Source of the DNA: Triplophysa rosa
Lineage: Eukaryota > Chordata > Actinopteri > Cypriniformes > Nemacheilidae
Assembly: GCF_024868665.1 (NCBI RefSeq)
Contig: NC_079908.1
Location: 4,733,152 to 4,797,151 of the forward strand
Direction of reading: 5' to 3'
DNA: 64,000 nucleotides
Made by a program: the position numbers and the translations under genes. A model generated the notes under the pieces. The model had not been told where the DNA came from. It did not search any database and saw only the letters and a list, made by a program, of their open reading frames with translations. Shown here piece by piece: positions 39,576-51,755 of the stretch (position 1 is the stretch's first letter; the number at the start of each line of letters is the position of its first letter).

Positions 39576-42500
39576 TTACAATTTGCTGTAAATAGGCACA
39601 ATGTTTTCTATGTTTTATGTCAGATTTTGTGTGCCACGCTATGTATGTAAATGTTATAAAAAAATAATGTAAGCCTTCTGTATCTCCTGAGAAAAAGAGT
39701 CAGGAATCTCTCAAATGTCTCCATTAGAGTTTTAGAAGAGTTCTCAACAATGTCCCAAACTGAAGATTTAACATGAACTCAAATGTTTTACATAAAGTTA
39801 ACTAAAATCCAGATTGTCTTTACCTCGGCGATCTACATTCTTTATGTATTTTAACGAATGTTTTATTTGTTTCTCTTGCTCTGTCTTTTGGCATTATTTC
39901 TGAAAATATCCAGATACCTGCTTTATTTGTCTTTACACATTTTTTGGGAAGAATCATGACAAACCAAGAAATATTTTGATGGTAAACAGATATCACTTTT
40001 ACTACTCATTCGATTTATATGATTAACCAATCTGAGAGGTTAATCTGCAGCTATGCAGTTCTTGAAATGAGCCACACACATGCCCTCAGTTTTTGTGCTT
40101 TAGGGTCCACAAAGCAACAGCCACGCAAATATGACCATGTCTGCTCTGTCAAGTCCAAACAATTACGTTGAAAATGGAGTATAGCATCAGATCCCGGACA
40201 CCCCGCAAATCTGACTGCAGAAACCTGTCAAAACATTAGTTGCAGACTTGCTCTCACCGTCTCCCCACTGTTTACTTTTACAAACTCCAATGCTCCTTAA
40301 CTTGACTCAAGTTTGGCTTGGTTGGTTCCACCTACAAACGAAGAGAATTCTGACAGGGTTATATTTATCGATGTCACTCTTGTTTCTTGTGTGGGGGTGA
40401 TGCTGAACATTATTGTACACAAACCTACCATTTCATTGACACATTGTCTGTTTTTAATCTGAAAGTGAGTTTTCTGGAGATTTTATTGTTTGCAGAAGTT
40501 ACAGGTCTGAAGATTCAAGCCTTCTGGAAACAGTATCTTAGACCAGCTGGAAGAGAACAACTATGGTGTAAAACTTGGTATTTGTACTGGTCAACCAGCA
40601 TGGTCATGACTGTGAGACATGTGTGATTTCATAAGCCAGGTGACAACAGCATCCAAAACACAAAATACAGTTGTCTTCTCAGCAGGGTGTAAACTACAAT
40701 ACTGCCATTCATGTTCTGAGAAAGATGCTTGTTTGATAACCTCTAGACTTTAAATGTCAAAGGAGGATTTTGCTTCTGAAGAATAAACATTTGATGAAAA
40801 GAAAAATCATGAGATCAAAGCTCTGAAACGTGATGACAAATGAAGAAAAATCTTGAAATCTCTTGTGTCTCTTCAGCGCTGTAGCAAAATATCATATGAA
40901 TGTCTTAAGCCACAGAATGACCATTTCCAACAATCCACACTTTCAATTCAATGAGTTTTGGGCAAAATAAAACACTGACTATATTTATATCTAAGCTATA
41001 TACAGTATTGTGTAATGCATACATTTCATGGATTTCTGATGCCCTTGTAAATTGCAAAATAAAATGATTTTATTTTAGGCAAACACATTTTGGGTTCAAA
41101 ATTGACAAGTATGCAGAAACGATGGATGATGTGGAAAACTATCATGGTGAATTTCTTCTAATATTCTTGCCTGTTACATAATAATTACAGATGTGCATCC
41201 TCACTAAATTTCTGACCATTTATTACCTTCTTCCTTTTTAACTTTAAAGATTGATTGTTTAAATATAATTATATGTCCTATATATGAAACTTCAGTGTCC
41301 TACATCAAACTTTAAGTGTAAATTTGATGCAATGCATCTCATATGAATCCAGTTCTAGAAGACACTCAGACACTCTGGACTAAAGAAATCTTGTTAAAAA
41401 TTTGTTTTAATGTTTAATAGTGTCTTTTATTTTGCCAGGTCTTTTCTTTTTTTGTATGTTTTACTCCATGTTGCTTATGAGCCTCCTACTGTCACCGGTT
41501 TTATTGTTTAGATTATTATTTTGTTGCATTTTGTCCTTTGTCTTGTTTAGCTATTCCTCTTTTGTATATTAGGACCTCGAAAGGCACCTACTGTATATGT
41601 GTCCTTCCACCTCAGTGTGTTGAAAGAGGTAATACAGCTTTTTATTTCCAGGCTAGGGTGACACATTTTTAATTTAGAAAGAGTTTTGTGTGTACTCTGG
41701 GATATTTGTCAGACCTTTTACAGTAAACTGGCATCCCTGCAACCTTCTTTAATTTATAGTTCTTCACATTTTCTCATTGAACATTATAATAAACCATTCA
41801 TCACATAAGATGTTATAACCATGACCAGTGTAGTAGTGTTATATTTCATATATCTTAGATCATTATTATATAGTGAACCATTTAAAAATGGGCCTGCCTT
41901 CTGAAGTCACAAGAACGTTATTTGCCTTCATGTTTTTCACTGTGGTAAATCTTATTGAAAATGCATGACTGTTTTGTCGGCAAAGACAAATTTTACTCGC
42001 ATTTTGAAAGGTATTCGGTATTTACAAATAGATCCAATACATTTTTACATTTATAATTCATTGCACATCTTAAGACTGGTTAAATTAAGATAAAGAATGG
42101 AATACATCAATGGTCACTGAACCCCTGTGAGGAAAGAGGTTATAAAGTATTATTAAAAATAGTGCAAGAGAGGTTACCAGAGACTACAGAAGACCAAAGA
42201 AAAAAGACTACAGAAAATAACATGTTCATTTGAATTGAAAGCAATGTTTAATGGCTTAAGTGATACAAAACAATCTGGTGAGGAGATATTCACTAAATCT
42301 CGGTTGTGCATGTTCATCGACGATTCCGGCAACCTGATCTCACAGGAAAACAACTATTTTATGAGGTGGTGGATTTACTATAAATCTGTATGAGGTGAAT
42401 CACACAAAATGTATGATTATTAAATAAAGCAAACATGAATGTCCACACCAAACACCACCACCGGTATGAAAAAGATTGTAAGAAAACATATGAATGAGGA

Positions 42501-42752
42501 TGAATGGTTATGAATTGAGATGAGTTGATTCTGGTATTAATTCTAATCTTAAAACATGAATCAAATTCCTGGGGATTTGAATTTGTCTAAGAGACAAATA
42601 GACAAACATATAAAATTTATGATGTGCCATATTTGAGCATTTGAATGTATGCGCTCCATATTCCTTAAAAATCAAATACTGTATCCATATCTCATGTAAA
42701 TTTGAGGCTATTTTCCTGCAGATTTAATATCACCTGTTAAACCGTCGTCTGT
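39576..42752. other. Long intergenic stretch 3' of grxcr2, no gene recognised
   Basis: About 3.2 kb without a frame that I can assign. The longest (40387-40626, 79 codons) has no familiar domain and no flanking splice pattern. The part 42330-42430 (AACCTGATCTCACAGGAAAAC and following) resembles a dispersed fish repeat. The region just below 42876 should include the 3' untranslated part of grxcr2, but its end is not fixed. Confidence 0.35.
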
Positions 42753-42875
42753 ATGAACTCTCACTGCAGTATTTCCCAGCAGCCCCTTAAGCCTGTAAAT
42801 GTAAGATTTAATCTCGGATGCACTTTCCTTCACAGCTCAAAGTGTCTGATCTGCAGCTCGGCAGTGGAGTTGATG

Positions 42876-45800
42876 TTAGTGTGCGCAGGACTGGCATCGC
42901 TCGAGGCCATGGGGGTTGCACGCTGGGCAGCGCAGTTCTCTGATTGACTCATTGAAGCGGTTAGCCAGCATGGACAGTTTACTGCCGTGACACAGAGAGC
43001 ACGGAGAAGAACCAGAACCGCCGCACTGTCCACAGGAGCCTGCTTCCTTCTGAACAAACAAACCAAACATACAAGAATGATCAACAACTTACATGCAGTA
43101 CTTCTAAAGAGCTATATTACGTTACGACAATGAGGAAACAAATTGACAAGAATGACAGAAAGAGTTATGACAGTGTAGCGTACAAGCATTCATGACACGG
43201 CTCATTGTTTTCATTGGTGAGCACGGCGAACATCATTATTCATGACAAATCGCGTTTCGTGTTGCAAACGTCTCATTGCTTCGTGAACATGTTATTAGTT
43301 ATGAAGTTTTTTGTAAAAAATCCTGATCATTTGACAAAGCTGTAAAGCCAATTTGTTTATTAATAAGCAAAAATTATTTGAGTGTTTTTGAAAAATGTAA
43401 TAGGCCTACTTAAAGGTTTGGTGTTTTTGAAATATTTGCATACTGCTTCTGAATGCAAACTTTGACCAAAGACAACAAACTGTTTTCAATAACTTCAACG
43501 TGCTGTGTACAATGATAAGACATAACAAAAAAAAGGAAAAAAAACATAAGAGCAGTAAGAACTGTTTGCAGTTTACAGAACATCATACTGCGGATACCTT
43601 TTGTGCCGTCGTTTCATCTGGTTCCTCTGCGTGAGAACATGCTGTCCTGTTCCTCTCTTTGCTACGGGATGTGCGGCGTGGTGAACTCTCTTTCCTGTCC
43701 CGACTGCGGTGAGGACTCCTCCCAGATTCTCTTTTTCTGTGAGGAGCCCGAACAATCTTAAGGTTGCTGGTGTAGATAATGATCTTTCCAAAATCTAATA
43801 CTGGTGCCTGTAAAGCCACAAACACAGACGAACATATCCCTAACCATGGTGGATCAGGCATCTATCACAGTACTACCACGGTTTTGAAATTCAATTAATA
43901 TGTTAATCATTTATACTGTTTTCAGATTTTATCATGGTGTACTGTATAGCAAAGTTTCATTTTGTTTATAGTTTAAGGAAAATAACACTTTTTTGGGAAC
44001 ACTGCACCTGCAGTCCATAAATAAATAACCCTTTCTAGGTCACATTTGTAATAATGTAATATAATGTAATGTAATGTAAATAATATGAGCTATGTGATAA
44101 AAAATGTATTTTGTTTCCCAAAACTTGCAGAATCTATGGTGTTCTATCTATCTAGTTTAGACATTAAAGGGATACTTCACCCAAAAATGAAAATTCTGTC
44201 ATCATTTACTCGCCTCCGAGTTGTTCCAAATCTGTATAAATGTCTTTGTTCTGATGAACAGAGAAAGATATTTGGAAAAATGCTTATAACCAAACAGTTC
44301 TTGGCCACCATTGACTACCATAGTAGGAAATATTACTTTAGCATTTTTTTTTATTCTGTTGAACATAAAAGTAGACATTTTGAAGAATGTAGGACAACAT
44401 GTAGCAAACAGTTCTGTGGCACGTTTGACAACCATTGTATTTTTTCCTACTTTGGTAGTCAACGGGGGTCAAAATCTGTCTGTTTAAAAGCATTCTTCCA
44501 AATATCTTTCTCTGTGTTCATCAGAACAAAGACATTTGGAACAACTGGAAGGTGAGTAAATGACAGAATTTTCATTTTTGGGTGAAGTATCCCTTTAAGC
44601 AGAACGTCACAGGTGACATTTGAAAAACTCTCCAAAGTAGCAAAGCTTTGAATCTTTTTAAAGGTCCACATTGTCTGATCGTGGTTGTTGATACAATATA
44701 ATCCTCGCCTGGATGAATTCATTCTGGGTTTCATGGATCTTACAGTGAGATCCGAGGTAAGAAATACAACACAGTTCACAATGGAGAGCTGAGAATGTCA
44801 ACTGTGCCGGTGGGATGTAATTGCATGCCTATGTTTAGAGCCGGTCTAATAATAGAACTGGAAACTACAGTATGAATTAGTTTCGGCTGGGCACAAAAAC
44901 GAAAATTCAGAATAAAACACTGACCGTGGACTGAGACAAAGAGGGCGGAAAAGATTGGAATGAAATGTTTCAATGCTTTTACACGTTAAAGGCCAGATTT
45001 AAATAAAGAGCGAACAAACTAAACTAAGAGGCAAAACAGTTTTCACAAAACACCCATCTGCAGGAGCTCAACTGAAGGCAACGGTATCTGGACTGTGATT
45101 TTACTTTTAAATAAAGTTATGTTTGGGATTATCCAGTCCTGTTAATCTTACACAAACCAGGTTTACGCTCTAAGTACTTTAAATTCATTTCAATTGTGTT
45201 ATCTTTGTTTCTGTTCTTTCTTTTCCCCGCATTTCCCGCTCATTTAGTAAATCATCACTTTAATTATAACTTTGTTTGTTTCCATGGTTACTTATGATTT
45301 TCTCCTGTGTCTAGTTTAGCTCCCTCTCCAACCACTGTGTTTTAGGCCCTGTCCACACAAACAGCTGTATTTTCAAAATCGCAGCTTTTTCTATGGGGTT
45401 TGGCCATTCGTCCACACGCAAACGCAGTGTCACGTCACTAAAACCAAACTTTTTTGAAAACTCCTGCCAGGGTGAAGATTTTCAGAAACTTGTGTTGGAG
45501 ATTTTGGTCATGACGTCGCCATGCTTGCTATATCATCTCTTTAGTTGTTATCCTACCGAGAACTGTCATAACGTTTTTTCAGGCTTTTGATTGGCCAGCA
45601 CAGCTTTATGGTTAGGGTTATATTAGAACCATTGAGAGAGAGAGTCGTGACAACGAAAGTTAAAATTTTTCAGGTGTCACGTGATTTATGGGGCTTCAGA
45701 TAGTTCCAGGAAGTTATGTTTTTCCTTTTAATTGTTCATTTCTTTCACTGTTTTAATCATAAAACGACTTTTGCTGCAGCTCCATGTGTTGCTAGTAACT

Positions 45801-46603
45801 TCCAGGAGTATTGAGAGGCTCCATGAACCGCCATTGCTGTGAAAAAAATTGTCTGTTTCTCAATATGCGTTCTTCAGCGGTCTTGTGTCCTTGTGTTCTC
45901 GCTCTACGTCATCAATAACCGTCAAAGTCTGGTTCCAATACTCAAGAACACAAGAACGCATGAAAGTACCCGGATGTGTTCATCGAATGCAGCCTTGCGC
46001 GCATATGTCGTGCTTTTAACAGCGCTTTATGGGATGTTTTTGCGTTCTCATGTGGACAGAGATTTTCTTTACAAGGAAAAACTCTGTTTATAGGCCTTAA
46101 GCTGCCTAAATGTAAACCTGGGAGACTCATGCCATGCTTTCCATCATTTGGATATTAACATTCCCCCGACAACATCACACAAGTGGTTCACACAGGAAAT
46201 GTGTTTTAGATACATGTTACAATTTGAGGTTTTTGAGCAATTAATAAAAGTAATGTACTACTGATCAAATGTAACACAGTTTCCAGCTGGATGTTCTTAC
46301 TTTGTTATCCCCCTCTGGAAGATCGCCACAGGTCAGGGGACATCCGCCGACTCCTCGATAGACATTTATCCTCTGAGCGATCAGTCCTGTAGGAGGGTCC
46401 TGCATGTCGTCTATGCCACACAGCTTTCCCATCTCCATCTTAGCATTGATAAAGCTGTTAGGGTACTGCTCTTCAGGACTGTCCAGCTCCTGTCCATCCT
46501 CATACACATGCTTCAGCACCCGGCCGCTGTACGACGAGGCCAGCTTGAACCGCACCTTCCTGGGTTTGCCCTCGATCCTGGTGCTTGACTGGAGCTCCTC
46601 CAT
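42876..46603 (-). CDS. grxcr2: Glutaredoxin and cysteine-rich domain-containing protein 2
   Basis: Three coding exons on the minus strand join without frame breaks: 46603-46301 (codons 1-101), 43807-43598 (102-171) and 43049-42876 (172-228 and TAA). All introns are GT-AG and phase 0. Exon 1 holds [20 protein letters not shown] and [17 protein letters not shown], typical of vertebrate GRXCR2. Exon 2 starts with [18 protein letters not shown], the remnant glutaredoxin-like strand, and then a long Arg/Ser-rich stretch (about 122-153). Exon 3 holds four CxxC pairs (177/180, 188/191, 212/215, 223/226), the zinc-binding cysteine-rich domain. The start at 46603 was chosen over an upstream in-frame ATG (46633) because homologues begin with MEE-like text. 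In mammals the protein is at the stereocilia base of hair cells and is needed for hearing. At 228 codons it is slightly shorter than the human protein (about 250). Confidence 0.93.
43050..43597 (-). other. grxcr2: grxcr2 intron 2
   Basis: 548 bases with GTATCC at the donor and TTTGTTTGTTCAG at the acceptor (minus strand). No repeat element was recognised in it. Confidence 0.85.
44168..44594. mobile_element. Palindromic Kolobok-type MITE (ANGEL-like) in grxcr2 intron 1, TTAA duplication
   Basis: It starts AGGGATACTTCACCCAAAAA and ends with its inverse TTTTTGGGTGAAGTATCCCT. The flanks are TTAA on both sides (44164-44167 and 44595-44598). The arms pair far inward (GTTGTTCCAAAT, CTTTGTTCTGATGAACA). 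This is the abundant fish foldback family known as ANGEL. It lies in intron 1 (43808-46300) and leaves the splice sites untouched. Confidence 0.9.
44600..46300. other. grxcr2: Remainder of grxcr2 intron 1
   Basis: No coding frame recognised. GGCCCTGTCCACACAAACAG (about 45346) resembles the left end of a fish DNA-transposon derivative. The segment 45850-45990 (TTCTCAATATGCGTTCTTC and the following) resembles another. Their right ends are not clear. Confidence 0.35.
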
Positions 46604-47074
46604 GGTCCTTTTCTGCTGAAGGTGGAAGAACATAGTATTTAGGAAGGCTTGGGACTGTCCGGCTGCTTTCTGTAGGCTTGATGAATAATTGAGGAGGAGA
46701 TCGTGTGCACAACGGGAGAGATGGAAACTGAGACCTCACGGTTTCATCAAATAATGATGCTGAAGGACAGAAGCAGGTGTGTGGACTGCCTTTGTGTCAC
46801 CTGTGATGAATATCAATGTCCATTTGATAAGGAAAGTTTACTACTGTACTTTATAAAATGACTTTCTTCTCATACTTCATAAAATGCACCATAGGGAATT
46901 GGAGGAAATTGAACATTTTGTTTTTAAACATTTGTAACTTAATGTTTGTTTGTACTGTATTTGTCACAGTATACTGTATATGTTTGATACAATACGTATT
47001 CTGAAGTGGTTTAGAAATCTGTCAACTTACACTTGCCACAAACATCATTTTAAATTAAATTTGGTGACCTGTTT
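46604..47074. other. Upstream region of grxcr2
   Basis: This should hold the 5' untranslated part and promoter of grxcr2 (minus strand). The in-frame ATG at 46633 would add ten codons. No clear TATA box or CpG island is visible, so the transcription start is not assigned. Confidence 0.3.
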
Positions 47075-47135
47075 TACATTTGCATTTACATTGATATATT
47101 TGGCAGGTGCTTTTATCCAAATCAACTTGTAGTTC
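47075..47135 (-). mobile_element. SINE 3' tail fragment, minus strand
   Basis: Reverse-complemented, it reads TTGGATAAAAGCACCTGCCAAA followed by ATGTAAATGCAAATGTAAA, the tail shared by many fish tRNA-derived SINEs. The tRNA-like head is missing. Confidence 0.65.
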
Positions 47136-47281
47136 TTTATCTGGATGACCAGAACCAATGTTTATAGTTTGAAAAGTATTTTTCTTACACAAAGAAATTG
47201 ATAAGCCACAGAAGAGATTTACTGCATTAACCCACTGGAGTCTTATAAATTACTTTTATGATGGATGGACGTACTTTAAGG

Positions 47282-47549
47282 TAGTGGCTCTTAATCTGGG
47301 GGCCGTGGTCCCCTGGGGGGTTTCAAGATGGATCCAGGGGGACCACAGATTCTTTGGCATTAAATGAAATATATACTTATGCAATCAAACATCAGAAAAA
47401 TAAGACCGCCAACCAAACGTATTGATTTTCCAGCATAAAAGTTTGTTTTTGGTTTAATTTAAATTCTAAATGAAGGATTATGAGTTTTTTGGGGGGGGGG
47501 TCGCAAAGGCACGTGAGGGCCTTACAACGAAACATTTTGAGATCCACTG
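47282..47549. mobile_element. hAT-type MITE (Charlie-like)
   Basis: Left end TAGTGGCTCTTAATCTGGGGG and right end TTTTGAGATCCACTG are near-inverse (CAGTGGWTCTYAA). The 8-base flanks CTTTAAGG and CATTAAGG differ at two sites, fitting an ageing 8-bp hAT duplication. Interior GGGGGGGGGGTCGC and AGGGGGACC are typical of this group. Confidence 0.6.
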
Positions 47550-47565
47550 CATTAAGGAGCTTCAT

Positions 47566-47586
47566 ACTACTACTACTACTACTAAT
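47566..47586. repeat. (CTA)n microsatellite
   Basis: Seven tandem ACT/CTA triplets between CATACTACT and AATGAAAG. Confidence 0.85.
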
Positions 47587-47969
47587 GAAAGTAATAATAA
47601 TTAAGTTTTACTTTTAATATGACTATTTATTACTAATAATTAAACAGCAATCACATTACAAAGCAAAGAAGAGACAGGATTTTATTTAATATCTGTGAAA
47701 GAAAGTCATATAAAGTAGTGGCCAAAAGTTATGTCCAACTTTGAAAAAAAATGTTGCTGCTTCTTTCAAATATATTATTAAAGGTGCATTAAAAATTTAG
47801 TGCGCATGTTGCTTTGTTTTTGGAATGCAAACTAATGCTTGGTTTTAGGACAAATTACACGCAACACATGCACAAAGTTTACTGAGTCAAGGCCCAGGAT
47901 TTTTTTGGATATTCAAATAAAACCAATATTCCCCGACACTGTAGTTTTCATTTTTTCCAAACAATTTTG

Positions 47970-48487
47970 TGTCATGATTCGGGGTGAGAGACACGGAGAT
48001 ACAAGAACAGAGGACCCAAGTGCAGACAGGAGGTAAGGGGTTAACAAGACTTTAATACTAATAAAACATGGACAAAACAAAAACCCACAATGGGGTAAAA
48101 TAACCTAGATATAAACAGGAACATGGACTAACTAAACTAGACAGGACTAAAAAATAACATTTACCATATAACTACAAAAGACTAGACTACACTTACAAGA
48201 CATGAACTCACCCCAAGCAACACGACACAGCACAATGAACCGACACAAGACAGAGAACACAGGGGCATTAAATAAAGGGACAAATCAAAGGGGAACAGGT
48301 GTGGGGCATGAACTAATAAACAACCAGTAACGAGAGATACAAAAGGGCGGGAACACAGACAAGGACCGGAGAGAGTATCGAAGGCCGACAGGGTCAAAAT
48401 GACTCTCTCCACACATAACAAGGGATCCTGCCGTGATTCTGCTACAAGATCAAGACAGACATGACAAGATGAGGCAGAATCACGACA
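47970..48487 (-). mobile_element. Solo LTR (gypsy-like), minus strand, 518 bp, with TTTTG duplication
   Basis: Ends TGTCATGATTC and GAATCACGACA; flanks TTTTG on both sides (47965-47969 and 48488-48492). On the minus strand CGTGATTCTGC near the start pairs perfectly with GCAGAATCACG about 40 bases on. A short tract of bases shared with the other two solo LTRs places it in the same broad family. It lies about 1.4 kb upstream of grxcr2. Confidence 0.85.
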
Positions 48488-48573
48488 TTTTGTCCACAAT
48501 ACCCCGCATATGGTTTAATCTAACCCACGGGACCTTTCGTGATATTGTACAAATGCCTTGGACATCACTTTTA

Positions 48574-48880
48574 TGGCTCATTTCCACCAACAGTTTGGTA
48601 CAGTACAGTACGATATGCAATTACTGTATTTCCATTGTCAGATATTGTAAATGGTCCCAAACCGTACCGTACCACTTTTAGGGACCCATCATTTGGGGTA
48701 CCTAGTAGTCCGGTACCAAAAGGGTGGAGCTAGACTCAATGCAGAACGTTGATTGGTTGACAGAGAATCTTCCCTTGCCCGTGCTACAGGCGCCATTTTT
48801 TAAAGACGCAAGCCAGATCAGGGTTTGTCATCCTTAACCTCACCGTACTGTACTGCACTGAACTGCATCGAAATGAGCCA
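48574..48880. mobile_element. Harbinger-type MITE with TTA duplication
   Basis: Ends TGGCTCATTTCCACC and GAAATGAGCCA are inverted; flanks TTA on both sides (48571-48573 and 48881-48883). Inner GGTACAGTACAGTACG against CGTACTGTACTG extends the pairing. Non-coding. Confidence 0.75.
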
Positions 48881-48883
48881 TTA

Positions 48884-49676
48884 GCCACATACTGTACATC
48901 TGGGAGTAAAATTCATTTTCCTGTAAACTACTTTAAAGAGCATTATAGATTTAACTATTTCTTTAAAGATCTTTCATTATATTGTAGTAGATGCCCAATC
49001 GATCATTCAGTCATTTAATTATTTTTGGGAGGGGTCTTGAAAACGTGAAATTGCAAGAACAGAAGCAAGCACCGTGTACCTCCCAGGTGTCACAAACAAG
49101 CCGAGCAACTGCCATTGAGATGAATGGTAATGCTAAATACTATAGTACTCTCCAGGTATAGACCTCTTCAGTTTTTTTAGACATTATATTCAGATTCATA
49201 ATAATTAAAAGCTATCTGTATCTGTTGTATTTCTCACCACGTGAAAGACCTAACCAAATCCTTTATATCAGACCCCAGCCAGCTGGGTGCCAGTTTAGTG
49301 AGACAGTCTAAATAAGTGACATTAACCCTTATGCATTCAAACATCAGTCTTGCAATTATGCCATTAGTGGAGTGTGATTGCATTCTAACTGACTGCTGTG
49401 CTACTTCGCCTACTTACTTTTTCCTCCCCGCATGCATTTCTGCCATTACTATAAAATCATTCACGTGAGAAATTGTTTTGTGTGGCTCTCAGTTAAAGAC
49501 TCATTCAGAGTGTCAAATCTCCAACTAGGCTGTACTAAACGATTATTAATCGACATGCATGCTTATTTTCAGCTCTTGTATGGTGGGATTCATTTTTCTG
49601 TGGGGCATCTGCACTGGGATCATTTTCTGAGTGCTTTAAATGTCTCTAATTTTGCTTTGCTGCCTTTGATACGGTG
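48884..49676. other. Intergenic stretch, nothing recognised
   Basis: About 800 bases, AT-rich, with no gene or repeat ends identified. Confidence 0.3.
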
Positions 49677-50102
49677 CACTGCAAAAAAAAACCTTTTACC
49701 GAATATTTTAATTTAATTTTACAGAATTTTACTGTTATTCTTTTTACATATTTTTCACATATAATGTAAAAAAAATTACATAATTTTTGAAATACGGTCA
49801 AAAACTGTCAAAGACTCTAGACTGCAAATTTTCTAGAAAAAGAGAAAACACGTAATTTTACAGGAAAAAACGTTATTTTATGGTATATTTCGGGCACCCC
49901 AGCTGCCAGAAAATGTCAGGATTTTTTCAATTTTTGAAATACAGTCAAAAACCGTCAAATTATAGAAAGAGACAGCAAAATTGACAATAAAAGCAGAAAA
50001 AAAACTATGCAATTTTATAGGAAAACGTTTTATTTTATTGAATATTTCTAGTGCCCCAGTTGCAGGAAATTTCATTTTTTTACAGGATTTTTTATTACAG
50101 TG
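49677..50102. mobile_element. Non-autonomous DNA element, CACTG..CAGTG ends
   Basis: It begins CACTGCAAAAAAA and ends TTTTTTATTACAGTG. Two internal imperfect units each carry GGGCACCCCAGCTGCCAG or TGCCCCAGTTGCAGG. The structure and core recall the three-unit repeat at 26074-26905 but in a different subfamily. Confidence 0.6.
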
Positions 50103-50974
50103 TGATGTCGTCAAGTTATTTTTTCTTGCCCGATAAGCATTTGAAAAGCTTCTGATGCAGTTGTATGCATAAACACAGTTGCATATTGATTGTATGTGCT
50201 GTCATTTTGTACTGTCAACTGTCTCTTATTTTACTCAGAAATCAAAATCTTCTATTCTAAAAACCAATAGTAAATTCCAGAGGGAACGTATAGCGTGAAA
50301 ATGCTAATTTTCTTGCAGGTTCTTTGACTACAAACGAACAGCTCAGACTGTGAGAATGCTGTCAGATATCAAACTGACAGTATAATGTTTGTTCTCTGTG
50401 GCAGGTTGATGCATTAAACATCTCAGGGGAACTGTATAAAGCTGACATTAGTGCACTTACTAACTTACCGTTAGACCGTCCGACATGCACTTTCGAAACT
50501 CTTGACTCGCAGCTCTGGTCACAGCGGGACAAATTATTCATGACTGCAGAGCAGAATGTGTAAACAAAGACTCACTGTCATTCTTCACTGGTGAAAAGTT
50601 ACAAGATAACAGTGCTTACCAGAGCTTCGTGTTTAATAAAACAACAGATTCGTCATTAATATGTTGATAGGGTTTCAGCTTGAGAGAAATTAAACATGAA
50701 TCAAATGTGTGACTACATTCTGGTTTAGTTTTTGGAATGTCAAGTAGTATTTTTCCACATCATTACTTGCATGTTCAAGTTATCGAAATTAATTCTCATA
50801 AAAATGCCACGACAAAATAGGTGATTTTAATGAATATAGATTTTTTTTCCAAAGTAATTGTATATTTTCTTGAGATTTCTGAAATATGTCAGCTGATTTG
50901 TATGCAAGTTAGTATAAAGAATTACTAGATTTATCAGTTACCAGTCGTCATGTTCACACAGAAACCAGAATATT
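50103..50974. other. Intergenic stretch, nothing recognised
   Basis: About 870 bases without a recognised gene, RNA or element end. Confidence 0.3.
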
Positions 50975-50982
50975 GTTGTCAG

Positions 50983-51454
50983 TAGGGATGTAATGATTCA
51001 CCTTGAGCCGGTTGAAAATTGGTTATAATGAGTGACGATTCAAATCGGTTGAGGTGTGAACTGAATCGCAATACATTTTTTGAACAGCAGGGGCCGCTAT
51101 TTTCACTGCAAATCTAAACGTGGACATGCTGATATTTCTTAAGTGCAAAAAAATCCAAGAAAAGCTCAGACAGTATTAGTTTGTTTATATTAAAGAGACT
51201 TTTTCTATTATTAATTTGTTATAAAATTGCAGTTTAGTTTTGTTATTTGAAATAAAACATTATTTTATTATACAAAGAAACGTGAAGCATTTAAGAAATA
51301 ATGCAAGGGAAGTTGTTCATTTCTAATTTGTTTCAACTCATTTTGTAAAAATAAATCGTGAGAAAATCTTGAATAAATTGTGAATAAATCGCATCGTGAG
51401 ATCAGAATCGTGACTCGCATCGCATCGTGAGCTGAGTGAATCGTTACATCCCTA
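50983..51454. mobile_element. hAT-type MITE with perfect 8-bp duplication GTTGTCAG
   Basis: Ends TAGGGATGTAATGATTCAC and GTGAATCGTTACATCCCTA, flanked by GTTGTCAG at 50975-50982 and 51455-51462. The subterminal part carries GATTCGAAT/ATCGCATCGTGA-type inverted text. The exact 8-bp duplication identifies the hAT superfamily. No transposase. Confidence 0.9.
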
Positions 51455-51490
51455 GTTGTCAGAGATGCACTGATACTAAATTTCTCTGTA

Positions 51491-51691
51491 AAAAAATGTT
51501 GGTTCAACTTAAAAATATATGTTACGTGGTTGCCTAAACATTTTGAGTTAATTCAACTTAAAAATATTAGTCAACTCAACAAGACATTTATTGAGTTATT
51601 TATATAATAATATTTAGTTGAATTTACATAAAATTATAAGGTAACCATTTTTAAGTTGAACCAACAAAAAAACGAATATTTTTTTTTACAG
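51491..51691. mobile_element. Small MITE with TGTAAAAAAATGTTGGTTCAAC ends
   Basis: The left end CTGTAAAAAAATGTTGG and TTCAACTTAAAAATA are mirrored by TTTTTAAGTTGAACC, AACAAAAAAA and TTTTTTTTACAG on the right, 200 bp apart. It belongs to a common fish family of short foldback elements. Superfamily not assigned. Confidence 0.65.
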
Positions 51692-51711
51692 TACATCAGT
51701 TGTTGTTGGAA

Positions 51712-51755
51712 GTGTTCCTGGTTCCGGTTGATCTAACTAATGCAGCCTAAACCCC
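51712..51755 (-). mobile_element. L2 LINE 3'-region fragment, minus strand
   Basis: The reverse complement reads TTTAGGCTGCATTAGTTAGA and TCAACCGGAACC, matching 10259-10290 and 23810-23840 of the two larger L2 copies. Confidence 0.7.

Noticed and set aside
40387..40626. 79-codon frame as a small host gene
   Set aside because: No known domain, no splice context, and composition like the surrounding non-coding DNA.
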